Shown: one piece after another, positions 42,149 through 51,426 of the stretch
Numbering within the stretch: the first letter of the stretch is position 1
Layout of the letters: each line of letters begins with the position of its first letter
Assembly: GCA_004299845.1 (NCBI GenBank)
Contig: CP036201.1
Span: forward strand, 2,914,001 to 2,978,000
Direction of reading: 5' to 3'
Source of the DNA: Verrucomicrobia bacterium S94
Lineage (GTDB): Bacteria > Verrucomicrobiota > Kiritimatiellia > Kiritimatiellales > Pontiellaceae
Length of the DNA: 64,000 nt
Notes under the pieces: generated by a model
The model's database searches: none
The model's input: the letters and a program-made list of their open reading frames with translations, nothing else
What the model was told of the DNA's origin: nothing
Program-made: the position numbers and the translations under genes

Positions 42149-43507
42149 TTAGTTCGTAGTGAAGATCTGGAAGCCGTTGTATGCTTCTTCGCCGTGTTCG
42201 CCGATATCCAGACCGCGGAGCTCTTCTTCCTTGCTGACGCGCAGCATACCGACCGCTTTCAGAATCGAGAACAGAATGAACATGGTGACAAACGCCCAGA
42301 CCGGAATGGCGATGGAACCGACAATCTGAGCCGTCCAGTTACCGTAGCCGTCGGAATATTCACCGAAGATGGCCAGCGCAATACCGCCCCAGACTCCGCA
42401 GAGACCGTGAACCGGGAATGCACCCACCGGATCGTCGATTTTCAGTTTATCGAGCAATTTCACACCGGCAACCACCAGGACACCGGCAACAGCACCGATA
42501 ATGATGGCTTCCACATTGGTAACCCCATCACAGTTGGCCGTAATCCCCACCAGACCGGCGAGCACACCGTTGGCCGCCATGGTCAGGTCCGGTTTACGAT
42601 GCATGATCCAGGTGACTACCATGGCCAGTACCGCACCGGCACCGGCTGCCAGCAGTGTGTTCACCGCAATCAGCATAACTGCTTCCGTGTTGTCTTTACC
42701 CACAATGGCGAGCTGTGAACCCGGGTTGAACCCGAACCAGCCGATGAGAAGAATGAATACACCCAGTGTAGCCAGCGGAAGCGAATGCCCCGGCATGGCC
42801 TTGGCTTTTCCTTCCTTGGTAAAACGTCCGATACGCGGACCGAGCACAATGGCCCCGGCAAGAGCTGCAAAACCACCGCAGGCATGTACCACCAGCGAAC
42901 CGGCGAAATCGTAGAAGCCCATCTGGTCCAGCCAGCCGCCGCCCCATTTCCAGTACCCGGAAATCGGATAAATGATCGCCGTCAGTACAGCAGAATAAAT
43001 CAGGTAGGCGCTGAACTTGAGACGTCCGGCGACCGCACCGGATACAATGGTGGCCGCTGTAGCCGCGAAGGCCACCTGGAACAGCCAGTCCACCTGCAGC
43101 GTCAGCGCACCGGCCTCCGCATCCACACCGTTACCGCCGATCCCGAACTGGCCGAAGGCCAAAAATCCGTTGCCATCACCCGGATACATCAGACCGTAAC
43201 CGATGATGAAATACAGAATCATACCGATGGAAAGGTCCATCAGGTTTTTGAACAGAATGTTCACGGTGTTCTTTGCGCTGTTGAAACCGGATTCAACCAG
43301 AGCGAAACCGGCCTGCATAAAGAGAACCAGCACCGCACAGAACATCAGGAACATATTGTCAATTGCATAAGCCCACTCGCCGGCTGTTGCCGCCGCATCA
43401 AATGCAGGCTCTGCTTCGGCAGCATCTTGCGCCAGTGCCGGAGACGCCAGACCAAGCACCAACGCTGCCGCTATCAATGCCGGAATTTTCAACCACTTAA
43501 TTTTCAT
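42149..43507 (-). CDS. amt: Ammonium transporter Amt
   Basis: A 452-residue inner-membrane ammonium channel with a cleavable signal peptide (ALVLGLASPALAQDA), as in many Amt proteins, and eleven hydrophobic segments. Typical blocks are FALVESGFNSAKNTVNILFKN, the DFAGSLVVHACGGFAALAGAIVLGPR region with the pore His, and the second His in DPVGAFPVHGLCGVWG. Start at 43507 has AAGGGTGTAAGG. A minus-strand sigma-54 promoter lies 66 bases upstream, the usual nitrogen control of amt-glnK. The longer upstream frame is rejected because it would run over that leader. Confidence 0.96.
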   Translation of the reverse strand: MKIKWLKIPALIAAALVLGLASPALAQDAAEAEPAFDAAATAGEWAYAIDNMFLMFCAVLVLFMQAGFALVESGFNSAKNTVNILFKNLMDLSIGMILYFIIGYGLMYPGDGNGFLAFGQFGIGGNGVDAEAGALTLQVDWLFQVAFAATAATIVSGAVAGRLKFSAYLIYSAVLTAIIYPISGYWKWGGGWLDQMGFYDFAGSLVVHACGGFAALAGAIVLGPRIGRFTKEGKAKAMPGHSLPLATLGVFILLIGWFGFNPGSQLAIVGKDNTEAVMLIAVNTLLAAGAGAVLAMVVTWIMHRKPDLTMAANGVLAGLVGITANCDGVTNVEAIIIGAVAGVLVVAGVKLLDKLKIDDPVGAFPVHGLCGVWGGIALAIFGEYSDGYGNWTAQIVGSIAIPVWAFVTMFILFSILKAVGMLRVSKEEELRGLDIGEHGEEAYNGFQIFTTN

Positions 43508-43572
43508 CCTTACACCCTTCTGAGGTTTACTTACCTGTCCGGACACCATGCCCGCGACTAGGCCGACCCTTA

Positions 43573-43590
43573 TTGCACCAGGTATGCCAA
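43573..43590 (-). promoter_or_regulatory. Sigma-54 promoter of amt-glnK
   Basis: Read on the minus strand: TTGGCATACCTGGTGCAA. GG lies at 43588-43587 and GC at 43576-43575, with ten bases between. Transcription would start near 43563, about 55 bases before the amt start codon. It is closely similar to the module 3 promoter at 9357. Confidence 0.85.
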
Positions 43591-43808
43591 CGGCGGTTTT
43601 TAAACGCATATAAAAGTCATAACACACTAATGATGAATCATTTAAAATATTATTAGTCCGCCATACACATTTGACCTATAATAAACATATATGTCATTTA
43701 TGTTTTTATTTTATTCTCATATACATTTTTGTTGCATCGCTCGTAAAAAAACTCAATAAAGCCTTCTTTTTGCTATGGATATACCGATTTTGAAGTAAAC
43801 TCATTGGC

Positions 43809-45403
43809 ATGAACTTTGACGTAAAAATTACCAACGGCGCAGTTTTTGACGGATTATCAGATTCTCCAACACACTGCGATATAGGTATTAACAAAAATAC
43901 TATTACAAAAATGGGCGAACTTTCCGCCGCAACCGCCGAAAAAACGATTGATGCGACGGACCTGACCATCTGCCCCGGATTTATTGACACTCATTCGCAT
44001 TCGGACACCTATTTACTCATCGAACCAAGTGCGGCCTCCAAGATCTATCAGGGCATCACCACCGAAATCTGCGGCAACTGCGGCGCCTCCGCCGCCCCGC
44101 TCAACGGCGGCTATAAAATGCCGTCCGACTGGCTCGACAAGGATTACAGCAACCTCCCCGGCTCTCACACCTTCGAAGGTCTGAACAAATCCATCCCCTG
44201 GAAAACAGTGGCCGAATACCGGGAACTTTATGACGCAATCAACCCTGCCATAAACGTGGCGCTGCTGGTCGGCCACAACACACTGCACGCCGGCATCTGC
44301 GGCTACAAACCCCGAACCGCCACCCCCGGAGAACTCAGTGAAATGCTCCGGACGCTGGAAACCGCGCTCGACGACGGCGCCATCGGCCTCAGCTCCGGTC
44401 TGGCCTATCCCCCGGGTCCGCGGTTCCACGGGAGGAAATCATTGAACTCTGTAAGGTCGTCGCAAAAAAAGACGGGCTCTACACCACGCACATGCGCTCC
44501 GAATCCAGCGGGCTGCTCGAAGCCATTGACGAATCGCTCGATATTGCCCGGCGCTCCAATGTACGCTTACAGATTTCCCACCTCAAAGCATCGGGAAGCG
44601 GCAACTGGAACAAAATCGATGCGGCTTTCGCAAAGATCCGTGAAGCCCGACAGGAAATGGACATCGGCTCCGACCGCTACCCCTACACCGCAAGCTGCAC
44701 CGATCTCGACATCGTACTGCCCCTCTGGGCCACCTATGGCGGACGCGACGCCATTCTGGAACGACTGCGCAACAGCGACACACGGGAAAAAATCCGGACC
44801 GAGCTGATGGATAAACCGGACGGGCACTGGGACAACGTCATGATCGGCTCCACACAATTTGAATCCTATAAAGGAAAATATCTGACCGAAGCGGCGGACG
44901 ACCTGAACATGCATCCGGTCGATGCACTTCTTTATCTGATTGATGCAGATGACCTTAAAACCGGCGGCATTTTTTTCAGCATGTCTGAGAAAAATCTATG
45001 GCGCGTTCTCGCCGAACCGTATGTGTCGATCGGCTCGGACGGCTCCATGCGTGCGCCATGGGGGCCGCTCAGTCATGACCACCCGCATCCGCGTGCATAC
45101 GGCAGCCACACCCGGTTTCTGCGTGCGGCGCTCGACGGGAAAACGGTTCCGCTTCCCGAGGCTATTTATAAAATGACCGCTCTTCCGGCACAGCAGTTCA
45201 ACCTGAAAAAACGCGGAATGCTGAAAGAAGGCTACGCCGCCGACATTCTGGTTTTTGATCCGGCGCGCATCAAGGAGGAGACCTCCTACGCCGATCCACA
45301 CCGCCTTTCTGCGGGAATGATCCATGTTTTTGCCAATGGTGTCCATTGCCTCGAAAACGGTAAACATACAGGATTAAGGGGAGGCCGGTTTTTAGACGGA
45401 TAG
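43809..45403 (+). pseudogene. D-aminoacylase/N-acyl-D-amino-acid deacylase-like gene with one-base frameshift
   Basis: Amidohydrolase of the N-acyl-D-amino-acid deacylase family, which frees D-amino acids from N-acyl forms. The first frame (43809 to ~44417) has the metal-binding CPGFIDTHSHSD, the family's GNCG, and GLSSGLAYPPG. The second frame continues from REEIIELCKVVAKKDGLYTTHMRSES through SIGSDGSMRAPWG to YAADILVFDPARI. One missing G or C in CCCCCGGG (44409-44416) explains the break; otherwise the two parts make a full protein of about 530 residues. No other damage is visible, so a sequencing error is a real alternative. Confidence 0.8.
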
Positions 45404-45515
45404 AAATGTTTAAGTACATTAAGGAATATAAAACATAGGTATTAGGCTTGGATATTGGGTGAGGTCCCTTATTTTTCACAGCTCGATTGCCTTTCGTTTA
45501 CACAGGAGATCAACA

Positions 45516-48500
45516 ATGAAAGACTTGAAAAAATCATTAGGCATCGGGGTGGACCAATCCTCGAAAAGCCACCGCAAATCACTGGTTTCATACATCAACC
45601 TGAAGCTTTCCGCTCTGGATCAGCCGATTTATGAAAAAACCGACGGCAGAGAGCTCGATATCGCGTTCGACCTGATCAACAACATCAAGGAGAAAAACCG
45701 TATTCTCCACGACTATCTCTGCCCGGTCGACCAGCGGATTCAGAACTTTCTCAACGAATATCTGAAGGATGCGTGCGATGAAGTGCCGACCCTTCCGAAT
45801 AAAACGCTTACCCTCGACCGCCATGGCCTGGCTCGGGAACTTTCGCTTCCGCCCCACAAAGACGAGTTTATTGCCAACGGCGTGGAATCCTACCGCATCC
45901 AGCAGGGCGTTCTGCACAATCCGAAACACGACCGCCGTACCACCAAAGGCGTTTTCCATATCTGCGAAGGCGGTTTTCCGGTTCCGGCCGACAAGCTGGA
46001 AGTCCCGAAGCAGACCTATGTCAAACTGCTGGAAATTGCGCTCAACCCACCGCAGGATCACCTGCAGCTGCCCTTTACTTCCGCACAGGAAAATAAAGCC
46101 GCCACACAGGTCTCGCTGCTGCTCCGCCCAATGGTCAGCCCGGAAGTCCCCGGATTCCTCCCTGAAAAAAACATGGAAATCCGCTTCTTTGCTCCAGGCA
46201 ACTTTGTCTGCAATCTCGACTTTGTGGAATCCATCTTCGGTAATGCCGGCGATCCCTACCTGCCGGAAAACGACGCAGCCCTCGACCCCGACAGCTGGAC
46301 CGGTTACACCGGCTGCGTTATTCTCGCTCCGCACATCTGCGGTCTGAAGAAAAAGGATCTCGGCCTGCCTTATATTGACGATGCCACCGAACGCCAGGTA
46401 CGCGACGGCATGTGCTGGGCCTCGCCGGACGAACTCTACAACGGCGGCACACCGTTCAAAATTACCGCTCGCGATGAAAACGGTGTAATCGTCACCATCA
46501 TCGGCGACAACTATTTCGGCTACTGCAAAAAAGAAGTAAAAACCCAGATCGGCTATGCCGCCAACCTCTACGGCCTCTGTGAAGAGGAACATGCCGGTGG
46601 CGCACTTGCTCTGCCGCAGTACAACCTGGCGGAACGCTTCTCGCCCGACGGCACCCTGACCAACCTCGACCATACGCTGGCCAATGTCCTGCATGTGATG
46701 GGCGATAAAGTGACGATTCACCCGGAAGGCTATGCCACCGACAACGAACATCCGAACGTCTTCTTTGTTCCGGAAACGGCAGAATTCAGCATTCCGGACC
46801 AGAGTGTCACCTGGTCAAAATCGGGAAAAATCCAACGCCTGAAACTGCTGGAAAACCGGGTTTTTGTATATCCGTCCGGATATCGGGTTACCCTGAAACA
46901 GAGCCCCACCGCCGGCACCTGGCGTCTCGTCGGTACAGTCGCGGAGGGCACGCTCTGTCACAAACCGTGCACGGTTTCCGGCGGCGGAAAATCCGAAATC
47001 TCCAAATCACTGACCGACGCCATGATCTCCGGTTCCATTTTTGTGGCCGATATCGAAAACGACCTGAATGCCGTCCAGGAAATTCTCGATAAGGATTACA
47101 GCGTGCGCTTCAAAGTCCCACGCGAAAAAGGACATAAAACCCGGCCTATTCTTGGAAACGAACGTTCCCTCGGTTCCGTGATCAAACTGCTCAACCCGTC
47201 AGAAGAAAACACCGACGAATTCAATGAGTGGCTCGCCTCCATACCGAACCGCATCAAAGGTCTCGTATTTCTGCTCAAACGCTTCTACCAGCCCGAATGG
47301 GGCGATGACTGGCGCTCGCACCTCAGCGTTGACTTCATCAATGGCGAAAAAGGGCATGAACTGAAGTTCGACGGCAAAAAAGTTAAAGGCAACTACCTGC
47401 GCGTCGGAATGGATAATGAAGGAATCTGGCGCACCTCCAAACTGCGGACCGACTTTATTCCGGCGGAAAAAATCCAGTGGGAGGACGATATCTCCGCATC
47501 TATTGTGGTACCCTCCGAAAAACTGACCGATCTCAACCCGGACTATGCCGGATGCAAATCCGTCAAGATTGTGGACAACTGCGAATCACGTCTGTTCCAG
47601 CGGCCGGACGAAGCCGTCAATCGCGGATTCGATAAAGCTGCGGAGGCCGATATAGCGGCACCCAACAACTTCCTATCCAACTATGCTCCGCTGCACAAAA
47701 GCGTGGCTCAGGAAATTATGGATCACTCGGTTATGTACAATCAGTACACTAAGCCGATGCGGAAGCTGATTAAAAAAGCCGCGGAGTCCAAAAATCCGGA
47801 CCAGCTTTTCGTCGATAGTGCCCAGCCGCGAATCGTCGACGGGAAACCAACCAAAAACCCGCGCTATCTGCAGACCCGTCCCGATCTGGTGAACGGCATG
47901 CCCAAATATCTGGCACTCATGTCCACCCGGCTTTTCCGCAAAATTAAAGCGGGCGACCCGCTGTACACACCGGTGAACGCCGTGCTGCCGGGACGCCGGA
48001 ATAATCCATCGGAACCGGGCATCCGGCCGCTCGCGGTTTACGGACCGATCCACTACCAGGAACTCCCCGAACTGTTCATGGACTTCATCTGCTCTCTGAC
48101 CGGAAAGTCCCCGTCCACCACCGGTGCCGGCACCGAAGGCGCCCTGACCAAAGGTCCGTTCAACGCCCTGCCGGCCACAGCCGATCTGAACAACGCGCTG
48201 CTCTCGTTCATCCTGACCGGAAGCAACGGTTTCAGCACCGCCGCCGGATACATCGGAACCAAACACAAAGTTGAGCACGATATCAGCATCCTGATTCCGG
48301 AACTCTGGTGCAGACTCACTGTAGCCGAACGCGATCCGAAAAATATGATCGCCGCCGGCCAGCTCGAAAAACTCGAAGACTTCGAATACGAAGGCAAACC
48401 GGTGCTGGCCAGCCGCCTCGGCTACCGCATCACCAAACGCTTCGTAAATGACTTCATCGGTAAAGTCTTCGAGGCGCCGAAAACGGTATTTGAACCGGAT

Positions 48501-48965
48501 ATGCTCAAACCCGAGCTACAGGGTATGGATGAATTTGTGGACGGCATTAACAACATTGTCGAAACGCAGCAGATGATTGCTCAGCGTTATATCGACGACG
48601 GATCTGTGGAAAGCTTTATTCCGCCGCTCAAAGCCCTCGTCTATATTATGGCCGAAGGAACTTACAAAGGAATGAATGCCTCCGATTCGGAATTCCGCAG
48701 TATGTTCGAACGCGAAGCGGTCATTGCAAGCGACTGGTACAGAGAACGCCTGAAGCTCAAGCAGCAGAGAAAAGCAGCCGCCTGTCGCAAGCATATCGAA
48801 TACCTGAACGACTTCATCAGCCAAAACCACAATGCCAATGTCGTCGATCATCTGAACTGCAAAGCGCGCCTTGAAACAGTTAAAAAACGGCTCGCCTACG
48901 TGGAAACCGATGCCTACCTCGACGATATCGTCGGTACCATCGGCGCCGACCCCATCGCCGTGTAA
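45516..48965 (+). CDS. Very large soluble protein, probable PPi-dependent PEP carboxykinase
   Basis: A 1149-residue cytoplasmic protein without signal or membrane segments. Its size, and my memory of HKPCTVSGGGKSEISKSLTDA (about residues 480-500, a P-loop-like GGGKSE), point to the PPi-type phosphoenolpyruvate carboxykinase family described from Propionibacterium and Entamoeba, which interconverts PEP + CO2 + phosphate and oxaloacetate + PPi. The ATP/GTP PEPCK signatures are not seen. The start at 45516 follows AGGAG (45503-45507); the longer frame to 45459 lacks such a site. It forms a single-gene unit with a strong terminator. An uncharacterised large protein family is the alternative. Confidence 0.55.
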   Translation: MKDLKKSLGIGVDQSSKSHRKSLVSYINLKLSALDQPIYEKTDGRELDIAFDLINNIKEKNRILHDYLCPVDQRIQNFLNEYLKDACDEVPTLPNKTLTLDRHGLARELSLPPHKDEFIANGVESYRIQQGVLHNPKHDRRTTKGVFHICEGGFPVPADKLEVPKQTYVKLLEIALNPPQDHLQLPFTSAQENKAATQVSLLLRPMVSPEVPGFLPEKNMEIRFFAPGNFVCNLDFVESIFGNAGDPYLPENDAALDPDSWTGYTGCVILAPHICGLKKKDLGLPYIDDATERQVRDGMCWASPDELYNGGTPFKITARDENGVIVTIIGDNYFGYCKKEVKTQIGYAANLYGLCEEEHAGGALALPQYNLAERFSPDGTLTNLDHTLANVLHVMGDKVTIHPEGYATDNEHPNVFFVPETAEFSIPDQSVTWSKSGKIQRLKLLENRVFVYPSGYRVTLKQSPTAGTWRLVGTVAEGTLCHKPCTVSGGGKSEISKSLTDAMISGSIFVADIENDLNAVQEILDKDYSVRFKVPREKGHKTRPILGNERSLGSVIKLLNPSEENTDEFNEWLASIPNRIKGLVFLLKRFYQPEWGDDWRSHLSVDFINGEKGHELKFDGKKVKGNYLRVGMDNEGIWRTSKLRTDFIPAEKIQWEDDISASIVVPSEKLTDLNPDYAGCKSVKIVDNCESRLFQRPDEAVNRGFDKAAEADIAAPNNFLSNYAPLHKSVAQEIMDHSVMYNQYTKPMRKLIKKAAESKNPDQLFVDSAQPRIVDGKPTKNPRYLQTRPDLVNGMPKYLALMSTRLFRKIKAGDPLYTPVNAVLPGRRNNPSEPGIRPLAVYGPIHYQELPELFMDFICSLTGKSPSTTGAGTEGALTKGPFNALPATADLNNALLSFILTGSNGFSTAAGYIGTKHKVEHDISILIPELWCRLTVAERDPKNMIAAGQLEKLEDFEYEGKPVLASRLGYRITKRFVNDFIGKVFEAPKTVFEPDMLKPELQGMDEFVDGINNIVETQQMIAQRYIDDGSVESFIPPLKALVYIMAEGTYKGMNASDSEFRSMFEREAVIASDWYRERLKLKQQRKAAACRKHIEYLNDFISQNHNANVVDHLNCKARLETVKKRLAYVETDAYLDDIVGTIGADPIAV

Positions 48966-48991
48966 ATTTTCCGGCCATGGGAAAAGTGCAG

Positions 48992-49018
48992 AACCCCGTC
49001 ATCCGGCGGGGTTTTTTA
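48992..49018 (+). terminator. Intrinsic terminator of the large carboxykinase-like gene
   Basis: AACCCCG, loop TCATCCG, CGGGGTT followed by TTTT, 27 bases after the stop codon. A classical Rho-independent terminator. Confidence 0.85.
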
Positions 49019-49110
49019 TTTCCGGAAATGAAGATGCGGACCATAAATGCTTGTTTGTCCAACGGTCTATGCAGTAAGCGTCTTCTTTTTAAACCTCAAG
49101 TTGCAGATTC

Positions 49111-49124
49111 TTGACCTGCATCAA
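49111..49124 (+). promoter_or_regulatory. FNR/CRP-type site upstream of the Rid-family gene
   Basis: TTGACCTGCATCAA differs from the FNR consensus TTGAT-N4-ATCAA in one base. It lies 55 bases upstream of the start at 49179, ahead of genes leading into an oxygen-independent haem operon. Confidence 0.45.
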
Positions 49125-49178
49125 GGCGGAATCCCGTCAATCAGGCATGGTCTGTGCGATAACCGATGGGAATGCAAC

Positions 49179-50294
49179 ATGAATGGAATTCTGGACATGG
49201 ATAAATCAAACGTAAAATCGGATCACAGCCTGCAGATTGTGGAATTCCCGCACGGTGGCGTTACTGCACACATTGTCACCGCCCAGGCTACGGAAGAAAC
49301 GATAAACGACGTAATCGACCAGGTCACCGCAGAAATGGCGGCACGCAATGCCCGCATTGCTTTTCAGTATGTTTTCGGTGGCCGCAAATTTTACCCCAAA
49401 GCGGTTTCCGCCATCGAGAAGCTGGACTGGCCGCTGACCCTGCTGCACGGAGACGCCTGCTCCGGCGAAAACATTACCGGCACGCAGTTTATCGCCCTTT
49501 CCGACGCCAAACTGAACCCGGTCATGGATGGAGACCGCATTGTCGGCAACTGGTACGAAACGGCTGACGCCCGTTACTGTCTGCTCGGCGACCTGCGGGC
49601 GGATAACCTCGAACTCGGGCGCGAAGAACAGGCCCGGGCGGTTTTTGAAAAAATGGAACACCTGTTGAAGCAGGCCGACATGGAATTTACCGATATTGCC
49701 CGCACGTGGCTCTATCTCAACAACCTGCTGGAGTGGTACGACGAATTTAATGTGGTCCGCACGAACTTCTTCAAGGAAAAAGGCACGTTCGATAAAATGG
49801 TTCCGGCCTCCACCGGCATTGGCGCCGGCACCGCCGCCGGCGAAGAAATGGTGGCCGCGCTGCTCGCCGTGAAACCGAAACACGACAATGTGAAAGTATT
49901 CCCCGTTCCCTCCCCGCTGCAGTGCCCCGCATTGGATTACAAGAGCTCATTTGCACGGGCCGTGGAAATCGATCAGCCCGGCTCCCGGCTGCTGACCATT
50001 TCCGGAACCGCCAGCATTGAGCCCGGCGGAAAAACCGCCCATCTCGGCAATACTGAAAAACAGATTGAACTGAGTATGGCCGTGGTGCACGAAATTCTGA
50101 AATCACGCGATATGGACTGGAAAAACACCGCCCGCGCCATTGCCTATTTCAAAGATGTCAGCGAGGCGCATCTGCTGGAAAAATACTGTATCGCAAATAA
50201 CCTGCCGGAACTGCCGGTGGCTATTTCCCACGCAGACGTCTGCCGCCACGATCTTCTGTTCGAAATCGAACTCGATGCCGTGAAAATCAAATAA
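49179..50294 (+). CDS. Two-part Rid/YjgF-like protein (chorismatase-related fold)
   Basis: A 371-residue soluble protein. The C-terminal part (about 240-371) contains the RidA/YjgF pattern: GSRLLTISGTASIEPGG, HLGNTEKQIELSMAVVHEIL and TARAIAYFKDVSEAHLLEKY. The N-terminal 220 residues carry a second related half, including EHLLKQADMEFTDIARTWLYLNNLLEWY. Such double-Rid architecture is found in the FkbO/Hyg5 chorismatase group and in uncharacterised relatives. Reaction unknown. Start candidates are ATG 49179 and 49197; neither has a strong Shine-Dalgarno. It precedes hemE by 88 bases in the same direction. Confidence 0.6.
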   Translation: MNGILDMDKSNVKSDHSLQIVEFPHGGVTAHIVTAQATEETINDVIDQVTAEMAARNARIAFQYVFGGRKFYPKAVSAIEKLDWPLTLLHGDACSGENITGTQFIALSDAKLNPVMDGDRIVGNWYETADARYCLLGDLRADNLELGREEQARAVFEKMEHLLKQADMEFTDIARTWLYLNNLLEWYDEFNVVRTNFFKEKGTFDKMVPASTGIGAGTAAGEEMVAALLAVKPKHDNVKVFPVPSPLQCPALDYKSSFARAVEIDQPGSRLLTISGTASIEPGGKTAHLGNTEKQIELSMAVVHEILKSRDMDWKNTARAIAYFKDVSEAHLLEKYCIANNLPELPVAISHADVCRHDLLFEIELDAVKIK

Positions 50295-50382
50295 TTCAGC
50301 CTTCGCGGTGAACACCGAATGCACGGAAGTTGGTTTCTGTTTTTCCGTGTATTCTGCATCTTCCGTGGTTTAGGTTATTTTC

Positions 50383-51426
50383 ATGAGTAATTTAACAACC
50401 CTATCCTGCCGAGAGCGCTTTCTGTGCGCCTGTAAATGCGAACCTGTTGACCGCCCGCCCATCTGGATGATGCGCCAGGCCGGACGTTCTCTGCCTGAAT
50501 ACATGGCCTTGAAAGAATCGAAAAAATTCACCGAACTGGTACAGGATCCGGAAACGGCTGCGGAGGTCACCCTTCAGCCGGTTCGGCGCTTCGGTTACGA
50601 TGCCGCCGTCATCTTTTCCGATATTCTTGTGATTTCTGAAGCCATGGGCGCAAAATACGAACTGCTGGAACAGGGCGGCGTAAAGGTTGATTTTGCACTG
50701 AACTCCAAATCCGATGTGGACCGACTGAACCCGAAAAACGTGCTCGATCATATCGGCTATACACCGGAGGCCATCAAAATCGCCCGGAAGGAACTGGGCG
50801 ATGAACGGGCCATTATCGGTTTTGCCGGTTCACCGTGGACGCTGGCCTCGTTCATGGTCGAAGGCGGCAGTTCCCGCGAAAACCTGCGCTCCCGGGCAGC
50901 GCTTTATGATGAACCGAAGCTGTTTTTCTCTCTGCTCGAAAAAATCACCGAAGCCACCATTGTTTATATTAAGGCCCAGATCGAAGCCGGTGCCGATGTA
51001 ATTCAGATTTTCGACAGCCAGGGCGGCACCCTGGCCCCGAATCTGTTCTGGCGGTATTCCGGACTCTGGATGCAACGGATCATTGATGCCATTGGCGGTC
51101 AGGTTCCAACCATCGTGTTCGCCCGAAACGTTCATCATAACTGGGAAAACGTCATTCAGACCGGCGGTAATGTGCTGGGTATCGACTGGAGCATTGATCT
51201 GCGCGAAACCGCCGACCGTCTTCCCGCCGATGTCGCCGTCCAAGGCAATCTCGACCCCGCGCTTCTGATTGCCCGCCCCGATTCCGCGGCAGAAGAGGCC
51301 GGACGGATCTGCGAATCCATGCGCGGACGGAACGGCTTTATTTTCAACCTCGGCCACGGCGTTCCGCCCAATGCCGACCTTGCAGCCATTCAGGCCGTGA
51401 CGGAAACCGTCCAGAGTTTCAAATGA
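50383..51426 (+). CDS. hemE: Uroporphyrinogen decarboxylase
   Basis: Cytoplasmic enzyme that removes four carboxyls from uroporphyrinogen III to give coproporphyrinogen III. The 347-residue length is normal. Signatures are PPIWMMRQAGRSLPEYM near residue 25, GFAGSPWTLASFMVEGG, and IQIFDSQGGTLAP. The stop overlaps the hemN start by four bases (ATGA). It is the first haem gene in the order hemE-hemN-PPOX-hemH. Confidence 0.96.
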   Translation: MSNLTTLSCRERFLCACKCEPVDRPPIWMMRQAGRSLPEYMALKESKKFTELVQDPETAAEVTLQPVRRFGYDAAVIFSDILVISEAMGAKYELLEQGGVKVDFALNSKSDVDRLNPKNVLDHIGYTPEAIKIARKELGDERAIIGFAGSPWTLASFMVEGGSSRENLRSRAALYDEPKLFFSLLEKITEATIVYIKAQIEAGADVIQIFDSQGGTLAPNLFWRYSGLWMQRIIDAIGGQVPTIVFARNVHHNWENVIQTGGNVLGIDWSIDLRETADRLPADVAVQGNLDPALLIARPDSAAEEAGRICESMRGRNGFIFNLGHGVPPNADLAAIQAVTETVQSFK

